64,000 nt of DNA from Opitutia bacterium. Lineage in GTDB: Bacteria > Verrucomicrobiota > Verrucomicrobiia > Opitutales > Opitutaceae. Below, one piece after another: positions 6,152 to 14,116 of this stretch. Under the pieces are notes generated by a model that saw nothing but the letters and a program-made list of their open reading frames with translations, searched no databases and was not told where the DNA came from. Numbering within the stretch: position 1 is the first letter of the stretch; every line of letters starts with the position of its first letter. The translations under genes were made by a program, and so were the position numbers. The stretch spans positions 1-64,000 of the forward strand of contig JACPIT010000007.1 of assembly GCA_016187945.1 (NCBI GenBank), written 5' to 3'.

Positions 6152-7567
6152 TCACTGCGCCTGCTTCGCGACCTTGTAGACGACGGGCTCGTCGCCTTTC
6201 GCGACGGCGAGCAGGTCGTAGTCGTGGAAGGAGTTGATCGTCACGTCGACGAATTCGCCGACGGGGAGGCTCTTCGGCACGTAGACGCGGCCGTCGATGT
6301 CGGGCGCATCGGCTTCGCCGCGGGCGACGCCGAGCTCCTCGACGAGCACGCGGAGTTTTTTGCCGACGTAGCTCTTCGAGACTTCGCGGGCGACTTCGAG
6401 CTGGAGCTTCATCGTCTTGTTCCAGCGCGCTTCCTTCACCTTGGCGGGGAGCTGGTCGTTCATCTTCGCGGCGCGGGTGCCTTCTTCCTGCGAGTAGCGG
6501 AAGACGCCGAGGCGCTCGAACTTCGTCTCGCGGATGAATTGGCAGAGTTCGTCGACGTCGGCCTCGGTCTCGCCGGGGAAGCCGACGATGAACGTCGTGC
6601 GCACCGCGATGCCGGGGATGCCGGCGCGGATGCGGTGGATCAGGTCGCGGATGTAGGCGCCGCTCGTCTCGCGCTGCATCAGGCCGAGCATGTGGTCGCT
6701 GATGTGTTGGAGCGGAATGTCGATGTAGCGCGCGACTTTCGGGCACTCGGCGATGGTCTTGATGAGTTCGTCGGACCAGTGCGCGGGGTGCGTGTAGAGC
6801 AGGCGAATCCAGAAGTCGCCCTCGATGGCGTTGAGTTCGCGGAGGAGAGTGGTGAGCGCGGTGCCGCGCGAGGAGTCGACCGGCGTGCGCGGGTTCGGGC
6901 GCTGTTCCCAGGTGTCCATACCGAAGAAGGTCGTGTCCTGGGAGATCAGGTTGATCTCCTTCACGCCTTCGGCGATCAGGCGGCGCGCTTCGGCGACGAC
7001 GCTCTCGACGGTGCGGCTGCGGTGGCGGCCGCGGATCTGCGGGATGATGCAGAAGGTGCACGGGTGGTTGCAGCCTTCGGCGATCTTGAGGTAGGCAAAA
7101 TGTTTCGGCGTGAGCCGGAAGCGCGGCGTGTCGTAGTCGGGAATCCACGTGGATTTCCCCTCGATGAACGAGACCGGCGCGTCTTTTTTGCCGCGTTCCT
7201 TGGCGAAGATTTCCTCGATGATCGGCGCGACTTTGGTGACTTGATCGAGGCCGATGAAGGCGTCGACTTCGGGCATCGCGGTCGGGAGGTCCTTGGCGAA
7301 GCGCTGCGACATGCAGCCGGCGACGATCAGCTTTTGTTCCTTGCGGCGCTTGCGCATGCCGCGGTTCTGGTGGACCTCGAGGATGTGGCCGATCGATTCC
7401 TCCTTCGAGGAGTCGATGAACGAGCACGTGTTGACGATCACGACGTCGGCCTTCTCCGCCTCAGGGATGACCTGCATGCCGGCCTGGTGCAGATGGCCGA
7501 CCATGATCTCGCTATCGACGAGATTCTTCGCGCAACCGAGGGAGATGAGGCTGACCTTGATCGACAT
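6152..7567 (-). CDS. rimO: Ribosomal protein uS12 methylthiotransferase RimO
   Basis: RimO is a radical SAM enzyme that adds a methylthio group to the conserved aspartate of ribosomal protein uS12. The 471-residue protein begins S-L-G-C-A-K-N-L-V-D-S-E and then has N-T-C-S-F-I-D and G-C-M-S-Q-R. These supply the three cysteines of the auxiliary 4Fe-4S cluster. The radical SAM motif C-N-H-P-C-T-F-C follows, and a TRAM-like domain ends the protein (V-G-E-F-V-D-V-T). ATG 7567 is chosen because M-S-I-K-V-S-L-I-S-L-G-C is the family start; upstream in-frame codons run into a palindromic repeat. Length and motifs are normal. Confidence 0.95.
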   Translation of the reverse strand: MSIKVSLISLGCAKNLVDSEIMVGHLHQAGMQVIPEAEKADVVIVNTCSFIDSSKEESIGHILEVHQNRGMRKRRKEQKLIVAGCMSQRFAKDLPTAMPEVDAFIGLDQVTKVAPIIEEIFAKERGKKDAPVSFIEGKSTWIPDYDTPRFRLTPKHFAYLKIAEGCNHPCTFCIIPQIRGRHRSRTVESVVAEARRLIAEGVKEINLISQDTTFFGMDTWEQRPNPRTPVDSSRGTALTTLLRELNAIEGDFWIRLLYTHPAHWSDELIKTIAECPKVARYIDIPLQHISDHMLGLMQRETSGAYIRDLIHRIRAGIPGIAVRTTFIVGFPGETEADVDELCQFIRETKFERLGVFRYSQEEGTRAAKMNDQLPAKVKEARWNKTMKLQLEVAREVSKSYVGKKLRVLVEELGVARGEADAPDIDGRVYVPKSLPVGEFVDVTINSFHDYDLLAVAKGDEPVVYKVAKQAQ

Positions 7568-7576
7568 GGTGAAAAC

Positions 7577-7641
7577 TGTAGCGGCGGTCTGTGACCGCCG
7601 AAGCCGCAAAACGAAAACGGCGGTCATAGACCGCCGCTACA
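7577..7641. repeat. Inverted pair of GTAGCGGCGGTC palindromes
   Basis: TGTAGCGGCGGTCTGTGACC (start of 7577-7600) and its inverted copy at 7618-7641 match in 23 of 24 positions and face each other across 17 bases. Each arm is itself a hairpin (GGCGGTC/GACCGCC). The pair fills most of the gap between the small basic protein and rimO, just upstream of the rimO start. It is a different palindrome family from the RAYT-linked REP. Confidence 0.85.
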
Positions 7642-7663
7642 GGATGCAGGCGTGCGTGAATGG

Positions 7664-7762
7664 TTACTTCTTCTTGGCTTTGGCCTTGTTGGCAGCGTTC
7701 TTGCGCTTCAGGTAAGCGACGCGGCGTTTCTTTTTGATGACCTTGTTGTATTGTTTGCCCAT
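7664..7762 (-). CDS. Very small conserved-looking basic protein (32 aa)
   Basis: The frame starts at ATG 7762 and encodes M-G-K-Q-Y-N-K-V-I-K-K-K-R-R-V-A-Y-L-K-R followed by a Lys/Ala-rich tail. About half the residues are Lys or Arg. The composition resembles small ribosome-associated proteins such as bTHX. I believe similar M-G-K-Q-Y-N-K peptides occur in other Verrucomicrobia, but I could not check this and no function is claimed. A longer upstream frame to 7900 is open but has no sign of being coding. Confidence 0.6.
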   Translation of the reverse strand: MGKQYNKVIKKKRRVAYLKRKNAANKAKAKKK

Positions 7763-7829
7763 GGTGTTGGTAGATGAGTGAGCGGGGATTTGTCCGGATT
7801 GCGGGGCGCGAGTCAAGCCCTCCGGCAGT

Positions 7830-8150
7830 TCAATAGCGCGCGAGTCGCGGATCGACTTGGAGCGCCCAGGCGTCGATGCCGCCGGCGACGTTGGTGACAT
7901 TTTCCCAACCGGCGGAGCGGAGGAACTGCGTCACGCGCGCGCTGCGACCGCCGTGGTGGCAGAGGATCAGCACCTGCCGGTCGGTCGGAATCTCGCTCAT
8001 GCGTGTCGGAATTTCGCGAATCGGCATCTGGGTGCTGCCGGCGACGTGACTCACTGCGAGTTCGTTCGGTTCGCGAACGTCGATGAGGACGGCGCCGTCC
8101 TGAAAAAGACGAGCGGCATCGGAGGCATTGACTTCGAGCGGGAAAGCCAT
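7830..8150 (-). CDS. Rhodanese-like domain protein
   Basis: A single rhodanese domain of 106 residues (thiosulfate/persulfide sulfurtransferase fold). It has the L-I-D-V-R-E-P-N-E strand-loop, the G-S-T-Q-M-P-I segment and the active-site loop L-C-H-H-G-G-R-S. The catalytic Cys is in place and the C-terminal V-T-N-V-A-G-G-I-D-A-W motif is present. It resembles GlpE/YgaP-type single-domain proteins. There is no signal peptide, so it is cytoplasmic. It is divergent from manC. The sulfur acceptor is unknown. Confidence 0.9.
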   Translation of the reverse strand: MAFPLEVNASDAARLFQDGAVLIDVREPNELAVSHVAGSTQMPIREIPTRMSEIPTDRQVLILCHHGGRSARVTQFLRSAGWENVTNVAGGIDAWALQVDPRLARY

Positions 8151-8237
8151 GGAACCGGCGAAATTGGGTCAACACCCCGAAAATGCAAACCCAGTTCGCC
8201 GTTGACGGAGCGGTGGGGCGCGGAATCGTTGGGCGCC

Positions 8238-9323
8238 ATGCCTGCTCGTTACGTCGTGATCATGGCCGGCGGCCGCGGTGAGCGCTTCTGGCCCGCCAGC
8301 CGCCACTCCACGCCCAAACACCTGCTGCCGATCGTCGGCGAGACGCCGATGCTGACGCAGACGGTCGAGCGCGTGCTCGGCATCGCGCCGAAGGAAAACA
8401 TTTTCGTCATCACGACGCAGGCGCAATTCGCCGGTGTGCGCGTCGCGTGCCCGCAGTTGCCCACGGAAAACATCGTCGCGGAGCCGATGGGCCGCGACAC
8501 CGCCGCTGCGACCGGACTCGCGATGCTGCTCGTGAAACAGCGCGATCCGCAGGCGGCGTTCGCGATGCTGCCAGCCGACCACGTCATCCACGACGTGCGC
8601 GAGTATCAGGCGTTGCTCAACGTCGCCTTCGCCTCCGCGGAGAGCGCCGACGTGCTGGTGACGCTCGGCATCAAACCGACGGAGCCGGCGACGGGCTTCG
8701 GCTACATCGAGCAGGCGGGTCCGTGGAAAAACGTGGCCGGGCGCGATGTCGTTGCGGTGAAGCGCTTCGTCGAGAAACCGGATTTGGAAACCGCGCAGGG
8801 CTACATCGCGTCGGGGCGCTACCTCTGGAACGCCGGCATGTTCGTCTGGCGCGTGCCGGTGGTCGAGGCGGGCCTGAAGGCGCACGCGCCGGAGTTGCAC
8901 GCGGGCCTCGTGGCGATGGAGGCTGCGGCCGCGAAGGACGGCTGGGCGAGCGCGCTCGCGGCGGGTTACCCGAATTTGAAAAAAATCTCCGTCGACTACG
9001 CGCTGATGGAGAAGTCGACGAACGTCGTCGTCGTTCCCGCGACCTTCGACTGGGACGACGTTGGCGCCTGGCCGGCGGTGGCGAATCATTTTCCGACGGA
9101 TGCCGCCGGCAACGTCCTGCGCGGCCTCGCAATGATCGAGGACGGCGCGAACAACATCGTCGTCTCGCGCGACGGCCATCTGACGGCCGTCGTCGGCGCG
9201 GACGATTTGATCGTCGTCAGCACCGCGGACGCGACGCTCGTGTGCGCGCGAGCCCGGGCGCAGGAAATCAAGGCGCTCCTGAAGCGCCTCGAAGCCGACG
9301 CGGAGAAGAAGAAGTTCCTCTGA
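8238..9323 (+). CDS. manC: Mannose-1-phosphate guanylyltransferase
   Basis: This enzyme makes GDP-mannose from mannose-1-phosphate and GTP for exopolysaccharide, LPS or glycosylation precursors. The 361-residue protein starts with V-I-M-A-G-G-R-G-E-R-F-W-P-A-S-R and P-K-H-L-L-P-I, the nucleotidyltransferase signature with the catalytic Arg and Lys. It also has E-P-x-G-R-D-T-A-A-A, P-A-D-H-V-I and F-V-E-K-P. The length is that of the single-domain form, with no C-terminal phosphomannose isomerase cupin. ATG 8238 places the signature at the N-terminus. ruvX follows after 3 bases, so the two are probably cotranscribed. Confidence 0.92.
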   Translation: MPARYVVIMAGGRGERFWPASRHSTPKHLLPIVGETPMLTQTVERVLGIAPKENIFVITTQAQFAGVRVACPQLPTENIVAEPMGRDTAAATGLAMLLVKQRDPQAAFAMLPADHVIHDVREYQALLNVAFASAESADVLVTLGIKPTEPATGFGYIEQAGPWKNVAGRDVVAVKRFVEKPDLETAQGYIASGRYLWNAGMFVWRVPVVEAGLKAHAPELHAGLVAMEAAAAKDGWASALAAGYPNLKKISVDYALMEKSTNVVVVPATFDWDDVGAWPAVANHFPTDAAGNVLRGLAMIEDGANNIVVSRDGHLTAVVGADDLIVVSTADATLVCARARAQEIKALLKRLEADAEKKKFL

Positions 9324-9326
9324 CGA

Positions 9327-9755
9327 ATGCGCTATCTCGGCATCGACTACGGCGCGAAACGGATCGGACTCGCCCACGGTGACGAGATCGGCGTTGCGAC
9401 GCCGTTGCCAGCCGTGATCGAAGCGGCGCCGGAGGCGCGCTGGGCGAAATTCGGCGAGGTCGTCCGCGCGCGCCGCATCACCGATCTCGTGGTCGGCTAT
9501 CCCTACAACATGGACGGCTCGGTCGGCTTCAAAGCGAAGGAAGTCGACGCGTTCGTGGCGGAGCTGAAGATCCGCTTCGGCTTGCCGGTGCACCTCGTCG
9601 ACGAGACGCTGACGAGTTACGCCGCCGAATCGTCGATCAAAAAGAAGGACCGTCGCGGCGTGCGCGACAGCGGCCTGATCGACTCGCGCGCCGCGACGAT
9701 CATTTTGCAGGATTTCCTCGATCAGCGAAACCCGCCAGTGGCGCCGCCGGAGTAG
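9327..9755 (+). CDS. ruvX: Putative pre-16S rRNA nuclease / Holliday junction resolvase RuvX (YqgF)
   Basis: YqgF/RuvX has an RNase H-like fold and matures the 5' end of 16S rRNA in E. coli; a resolvase role was proposed from structure. The 142-residue protein has the first acidic strand L-G-I-D-Y-G-A-K-R-I-G-L-A. It also shows V-V-G-Y-P-Y-N-M-D-G-S, V-D-E-T-L-T-S (second acidic residue) and the closing D-S-R-A-A-T-I-I-L-Q-D-F-L helix. All are in family positions and the length is typical. It lies directly behind manC. Confidence 0.92.
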   Translation: MRYLGIDYGAKRIGLAHGDEIGVATPLPAVIEAAPEARWAKFGEVVRARRITDLVVGYPYNMDGSVGFKAKEVDAFVAELKIRFGLPVHLVDETLTSYAAESSIKKKDRRGVRDSGLIDSRAATIILQDFLDQRNPPVAPPE

Positions 9756-9781
9756 CTGCCGCGGCGGTTTCCGACTTCCGT

Positions 9782-9866
9782 GTTTTCTGTGGTTTCCACC
9801 GCGCTGCGCTTCTGACAGAGGTGCTCTGCACGGGCCACAACCACAGAAAACTCAGAATACACAGAA
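9782..9866. repeat. Left inverted repeat of the GxxExxY cassette
   Basis: Positions 9839-9866 (AACCACAGAAAACTCAGAAT then ACACAGAA) are the exact inverse complement of 10257-10284. An extra 13-bp inverted copy of the outer part, GTTTTCTGTGGTT, lies at 9782-9794 and could fold with 9839-9851. Confidence 0.9.
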
Positions 9867-9878
9867 AGGGTTACGGCC

Positions 9879-10256
9879 ATGAAGGAGTTCATTCACGGTG
9901 AGGAAACGCACGCGTTGCTCGGCGCATGCTTCGAGGTCTACAAGGAGAAGGGATGCGGGTTCCTGGAGGCGGTTTTTCAGGAGTGTCTTGAGTTCGAGCT
10001 GGCAGATCGCGGCATTCCGCACGTTGTCCAGCCGCGCTTGAAGCTGTCTTACAAAGGCCGTGAGTTGAAGCAGACCTATCAACCGGATTTTTTCTGCTTC
10101 GATAAGGTGCTGCTCGAGATCAAGGCGGTCTCCGGATTGACCGACGAGCATCGAACGCAAGTTCACAATTATCTCAAGGCAACCGGACTTCGTGTCGGAC
10201 TCCTGGTGAATTTCGGCCATTATCCTCTCGTCGAACACGAGAGAATCGTGCGCTGA
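9879..10256 (+). CDS. GxxExxY family protein (PD-(D/E)XK-like)
   Basis: The family is named for a G-x-x-E-x-x-Y motif in an N-terminal helix; here it reads G-F-L-E-A-V-F, with Phe in place of Tyr. The 125-residue protein also has R-L-K-L-S-Y-K-G, the Y-Q-P-D-F-F-C-F strand, L-L-E-I-K-A-V (an E-x-K of nuclease-like type) and the closing G-L-L-V-N-F-G. No biochemical role is established for the family; a nuclease-like fold is inferred from the D…ExK pattern. The gene is AT-richer than its neighbours and is enclosed by a perfect 28-bp inverted repeat, which suggests a mobile or transferred cassette inserted directly before truA. Confidence 0.88.
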   Translation: MKEFIHGEETHALLGACFEVYKEKGCGFLEAVFQECLEFELADRGIPHVVQPRLKLSYKGRELKQTYQPDFFCFDKVLLEIKAVSGLTDEHRTQVHNYLKATGLRVGLLVNFGHYPLVEHERIVR

Positions 10257-10284
10257 TTCTGTGTATTCTGAGTTTTCTGTGGTT
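10257..10284. repeat. Right inverted repeat of the GxxExxY cassette
   Basis: TTCTGTGTATTCTGAGTTTT followed by CTGTGGTT, the exact inverse complement of 9839-9866. It begins one base after the GxxExxY stop codon. It contains the only upstream start codons available for truA (GTG 10261 and GTG 10279). Confidence 0.9.
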
Positions 10285-11034
10285 ACCCGTCCCTTATCTC
10301 TTCCGCGCTGGAAATGCATCGTCGCCTACGATGGCGGCGCGTTCGACGGGTGGCAGAGCCAGGAGAGCGGCAATACGATCCAGGATGTGCTCGAGCGGCG
10401 GCTCGCGGCGATTTTCAAGACGTCCCTCCGCCTGCACGGCAGCGGACGCACCGACGCCGGCGTGCACGCGCTCGGGCAGGTGTTGCACTTCGACGCGGCG
10501 TGGTCGCACGGCGCCGAGAAGCTCCGACTCGCTCTGCGAGCGACACTGCCGAAGAGTATCCAGATCGTGAGCGTGCGCCGCGTGCCGGCGAGTTTTCACG
10601 CGCGTTTTTCGGCGAAGGGAAAAGTCTACCGCTATCACGTGTTTCTCGGCGAAGCGGATCCGTTTCACACCGCGTATCGCTGGTCGTTCGACCGTCCGCT
10701 CGATTTCGCCGCGATGGAGCGCGCGGCGAAGTTGCTGCGCGGCAAGCAGGACTTCTGGGCCTTTTCCGGCGAGAACGACCGCACCTACGAGACCACCGTG
10801 CGCGATCTCCGTCGGCTCGAGATCCGGCGCCGCGGCCGCGAGCTGACGTTCACTTTCGAGGCGGACGGGTTCCTCTACAAGATGGTGCGCAGCCTCACGG
10901 GTGCGCTGATGAACGTCGGCATCGGCAAACTCACCCCCGAGGACATTGCGGAGCTCATCCGGACGCGTCGGCGCATTCCGCACGTCGTGACGGCCCCACC
11001 GCAGGGGCTGTTTCTGGTGAAGGTGAGATATTGA
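10261..11034 (+). CDS. truA: tRNA pseudouridine(38-40) synthase TruA
   Basis: TruA converts uridines 38-40 of the anticodon arm to pseudouridine. The protein has I-V-A-Y-D-G-G-A-F-D-G-W-Q-S-Q at the start and the catalytic G-S-G-R-T-D-A-G-V-H-A-L-G-Q (the Asp nucleophile). G-K-V-Y-R-Y-H and A-D-G-F-L-Y-K-M-V-R lie in the second half. The core is intact and of usual length, 257 residues from GTG 10261. The start is uncertain. GTG 10261 and GTG 10279 both lie inside the inverted repeat that flanks the GxxExxY gene, and no ATG fits, so the insertion seems to have replaced the native start region. Confidence 0.9.
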   Translation: MYSEFSVVTRPLSLPRWKCIVAYDGGAFDGWQSQESGNTIQDVLERRLAAIFKTSLRLHGSGRTDAGVHALGQVLHFDAAWSHGAEKLRLALRATLPKSIQIVSVRRVPASFHARFSAKGKVYRYHVFLGEADPFHTAYRWSFDRPLDFAAMERAAKLLRGKQDFWAFSGENDRTYETTVRDLRRLEIRRRGRELTFTFEADGFLYKMVRSLTGALMNVGIGKLTPEDIAELIRTRRRIPHVVTAPPQGLFLVKVRY

Positions 11035-11048
11035 GGCAACCGCGCGCG

Positions 11049-11792
11049 ATGAAGGCGGAACTGCAACGGGTTTGGCGCGATACGCTCGATGTGGTTTTCC
11101 CGCGTGTGTGCGTGAGCTGCCAGGGCGTCGTGGAGGAGCGCGAGAATCACGTCCTTCGCCACGTTTGCGCGGCGTGCGCGCAGCAATTGCAGATCGTCGC
11201 GCCGCCGCACTGCGGCACGTGCGGGCATCCTTACTACGGGCAAGCGGAGGAAAACCGCCTCTGCGAACACTGCGAGGCGTTGGTGCCGGATTTCGGCGCC
11301 GGCAAGACCGCGATCCTGCTCCGCGGGCCGGGGCGTTCCCTGATCCACGCGTTGAAATACCGCCATGCGCTCCACGTGCTCGAGGACGTCGCGGCGTTGA
11401 TGCGGTGCGCGCCGGGTTACGCGGAGTTCGTGCGCGGCAAGGTCATCGTGCCCGTGCCGCTGCATCCGCGGAAGCTGCGGGAGCGCGGCTACAACCAGAG
11501 CCGGTTGCTCGCCGAGTGCGCCGTGCGGGCCGCGGGAGGCGCGACGCGCGTCGCGGAACTGCTCGTGCGCGCGGTCGACACGGTTTCGCAAACGCAATTC
11601 GACCGCGCCGCGCGCCAGCGGAACCTGAAAAATGCCTTTGCTTTGGCTCCCGGCGCAGTCATAACGCCCGGCCATCATTACCTACTCATCGATGACGTCT
11701 TCACCACGGGTTCCACGCTCAACGCCTGCGCCGCAGTCCTGCGCAAAGCAGGCGCGTTGAACCTCGACGTCGTCACGTTCGGTCACGGCTAA
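11049..11792 (+). CDS. ComF family phosphoribosyltransferase-like protein
   Basis: ComF-type proteins join a zinc-finger-like N-terminus to a phosphoribosyltransferase fold. Some act in DNA uptake during competence. This 247-residue protein has paired cysteines C-V-S-C, C-A-A-C, C-G-T-C and C-E-H-C within the first 80 residues. [18 protein letters not shown] segment follows, then the PRPP-binding motif [13 protein letters not shown]. Start ATG 11049 lies 14 bases after the truA stop. No other competence gene is in view, so the natural role is not established here. Confidence 0.88.
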   Translation: MKAELQRVWRDTLDVVFPRVCVSCQGVVEERENHVLRHVCAACAQQLQIVAPPHCGTCGHPYYGQAEENRLCEHCEALVPDFGAGKTAILLRGPGRSLIHALKYRHALHVLEDVAALMRCAPGYAEFVRGKVIVPVPLHPRKLRERGYNQSRLLAECAVRAAGGATRVAELLVRAVDTVSQTQFDRAARQRNLKNAFALAPGAVITPGHHYLLIDDVFTTGSTLNACAAVLRKAGALNLDVVTFGHG

Positions 11793-11805
11793 TTTTTTCG
11801 CGCCC

Positions 11806-12702
11806 ATGTCGCATTTCTCGAAACCCAAACTGGCCACCGCTAAAAAGAAGAAGAACATCCCGGAGGGCCTGTGGACGAAGTGCCCGATCTCCGGCGAAAT
11901 CATCTTCAACAAAGACCTGGAGGCGAACCTCATGGTCGTGCCGAAGAGCGGCTACCATTTCCCGATCGGCTCGCGTGCGCGCATCGCGGGGCTGGTCGAC
12001 GAGGGGACGTTTCACGAACACGACGCCGGCGTGAAGTCGGCCGACCCGCTGAAGTTCGTCGACTCGGCGGCGTATCCCGACCGCATCAAACGCTACGAAA
12101 AAGAGAGCGGGCTGCCGGAGGCGGTGATCTGCGGCACGGCGAAGATCCACGGCATCCCGGTTTCGCTCGCGGTGATGGACTTTCGCTTCTGCGGCGGCGC
12201 GATGGGCGCGGCCGTCGGCGAAAAGATCACCCGCGCGATCGAACGCGCGCTCAAGCAAAAATGCCCGTGCATCATCGTCAGCTCGTCGGGCGGCGCGCGC
12301 ATGCAGGAAGGCATTTATTCGCTCATGCAAATGGCGAAGACCAGCGCCGCCCTCGGTCGCCTTGCGGCGGCCAAGCTCCCGTTCATCTCCGTGCTCACGC
12401 ATCCGACGACCGGCGGCGTGACGGCGAGCTTCGCGACCCTCGGCGACGTGATCATCGCCGAGCCGGGCGCGTTGATCGGCTTCGCCGGCGCGCGCGTCAT
12501 CAAGGAAACCACGAAGCAGACGCTGCCGCCGGGTTTCCAGACGGCGGAATTTCTGCTGAAGCACGGCCTCGTCGACCAGATCGTCCCGCGCCCGGAAATG
12601 CGCGAACGCCTGCGCGACTTGTTGCAGGCGCTCTTTCTGAAAAAGAAAACGCGCGCCAGCGCTACGGCGCGGGCGCCTGAGGTCGCGGTTGCCGCGACCT
12701 GA
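11806..12702 (+). CDS. accD: Acetyl-CoA carboxylase carboxyltransferase subunit beta, zinc ribbon lost
   Basis: AccD with AccA transfers the carboxyl group from biotin to acetyl-CoA in the first step of fatty acid synthesis. The 298-residue protein keeps the crotonase-like core: [30 protein letters not shown] and I-G-F-A-G-A-R-V-I. The N-terminal zinc ribbon, C-x2-C … C-x2-C in E. coli, reads K-C-P-I-S-G and V-V-P-K-S-G-Y-H, so three of the four Cys are gone (Ser, Val, Ser). The last residues (…E-V-A-V-A-A-T) are encoded by palindromic repeats. The gene precedes folC by 17 bases, a common bacterial pairing. Confidence 0.93.
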   Translation: MSHFSKPKLATAKKKKNIPEGLWTKCPISGEIIFNKDLEANLMVVPKSGYHFPIGSRARIAGLVDEGTFHEHDAGVKSADPLKFVDSAAYPDRIKRYEKESGLPEAVICGTAKIHGIPVSLAVMDFRFCGGAMGAAVGEKITRAIERALKQKCPCIIVSSSGGARMQEGIYSLMQMAKTSAALGRLAAAKLPFISVLTHPTTGGVTASFATLGDVIIAEPGALIGFAGARVIKETTKQTLPPGFQTAEFLLKHGLVDQIVPRPEMRERLRDLLQALFLKKKTRASATARAPEVAVAAT

Positions 12703-12703
12703 C
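12655..12703. repeat. Palindromes forming the 3' end of accD
   Basis: Two hairpins adjoin: CGCGCC…GGCGCG around GCGCTAC, and a perfect AGGTCGCGG/CCGCGACCT stem (12680-12688 with 12692-12700). The accD stop codon begins inside the second stem and ends just past it. The last dozen or so AccD residues are repeat-encoded. Confidence 0.7.
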
Positions 12704-12719
12704 CACCGGAGCGCACGCG

Positions 12720-14033
12720 ATGGCCTCGCTGCCTCCGCGCTTCGCCGACTACGCGGCGGCCACGGAGTATCTCTACGCGCTGAAGACCGCCGGGGTGAAG
12801 TTCGGCGTCGACCGCATGCGCAGTTTTGCCGCGGCGCTCGGCCATCCGGAACGCAACTGCCCGGTCGTCCACCTCGCCGGCACGAACGGGAAGGGCTCTG
12901 TCTCGGCCATGGTCGAGTCGATCCTGCGCCACGCTGGCTACAAGACCGGTCTCTACACTTCGCCGCACTTGGTGAAACTCGGTGAGCGCGTGCAGGCGAA
13001 CCGCCGCATCCTCTCGGAAGGCGAAATTCTCCGCTACACGAACGAACTCGCGCTGGTGGCCGAACGTCTCGGTGCCGAAGGGCCGGACGATCATCCGAGT
13101 TTCTTCGAATTCATGACGGCGATGGCGTTTCTCCAATTCGCGCGCGAGCAAGTCGACGCCGCTGTGATTGAGGTCGGGCTCGGCGGACGCCTCGACGCGA
13201 CCAACGTCGTGGAACCGGAAGTGACCGTGATCACCTCGATCGGTTTCGATCATCTCGAGCAGCTCGGTGACACCCTGGCGAAGATCGCGGCCGAAAAGGC
13301 GGGCATCGTGAAAGCGGGCCGCCCGCTGGTGTTGGGGAGGTTGCCGGTCGAGGCCGAAGAGGTGATCCGCGCGATCGCCGCCGAGCGGGGCGCGCCAGTC
13401 GTGGGAGTGCGCGACGAATTCGGCGAGGATCTCGCGCGTTACCCGCACACGAATCTCGAGGGCGATTATCAGCGCTGGAACGCCGCCACCGCCACGCTGG
13501 TCGCCCGCTTGTTGCGAACAAAGTTCGCCCGACTCGACGCCGACGCCATCGCGCACGGTCTCCAGCACGTCGCCTGGCCGGGGCGTTGGGAACGCACGAC
13601 GATTGGCGGCCGGCCGCTCATTCTCGACGCTTCGCACAATCCGGAAGGGGCGACGGTGCTCGATGCGAATCTCGCGCGGCTCGTGGCAAGAACGGGCCGC
13701 AAACCGATCGTCGTTGCGGGGGCGCTCGGGGAGTTCCGCGCCCGCGCGTTGCTGGAGGTGATCGCGCGGCACGCCAAGGAGGTGCACTTGATTCCGCCAC
13801 ACCAAGCACGCGCGTGCACCTATGAGGAGCTGGAGCGGCTGGCCGGTCCGGAGCTGCGCGACCGGCTGCATCGCGCGACAATCGAGTCGGTATTCCCGAG
13901 TGAGCAACGATGCGCGCTCGGCGGCCCGGACGATATTATCGTGGTGACGGGTTCGATTTATCTCCTCGGCGAAATCCTCGCGCGCATCGACCCGCAGCAC
14001 GGGGCGGGCGAGGGACGGTTGCAGGATTTTTGA
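12720..14033 (+). CDS. folC: Bifunctional folylpolyglutamate/dihydrofolate synthase
   Basis: FolC adds glutamate to dihydropteroate and to reduced folates. The 437-residue Mur-ligase-like protein has H-L-A-G-T-N-G-K-G-S-V-S (ATP loop) and Y-T-S-P-H-L-V-K-L-G-E-R-V. It also has V-G-L-G-G-R-L-D-A-T-N-V, T-S-I-G-F-D-H-L-E-Q-L-G and the C-terminal L-D-A-S-H-N-P-E-G-A. All motifs are in the expected order and the length is normal. It follows accD closely and probably shares its transcript. Confidence 0.94.
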   Translation: MASLPPRFADYAAATEYLYALKTAGVKFGVDRMRSFAAALGHPERNCPVVHLAGTNGKGSVSAMVESILRHAGYKTGLYTSPHLVKLGERVQANRRILSEGEILRYTNELALVAERLGAEGPDDHPSFFEFMTAMAFLQFAREQVDAAVIEVGLGGRLDATNVVEPEVTVITSIGFDHLEQLGDTLAKIAAEKAGIVKAGRPLVLGRLPVEAEEVIRAIAAERGAPVVGVRDEFGEDLARYPHTNLEGDYQRWNAATATLVARLLRTKFARLDADAIAHGLQHVAWPGRWERTTIGGRPLILDASHNPEGATVLDANLARLVARTGRKPIVVAGALGEFRARALLEVIARHAKEVHLIPPHQARACTYEELERLAGPELRDRLHRATIESVFPSEQRCALGGPDDIIVVTGSIYLLGEILARIDPQHGAGEGRLQDF

Positions 14034-14116
14034 CTACAGAGTCGGGCTTTCTCCGACAGTGGAGCGCCATATACGGCCTTGCAGCTTCGGGCCGGGATCG
14101 AATAGATAGCCACATT

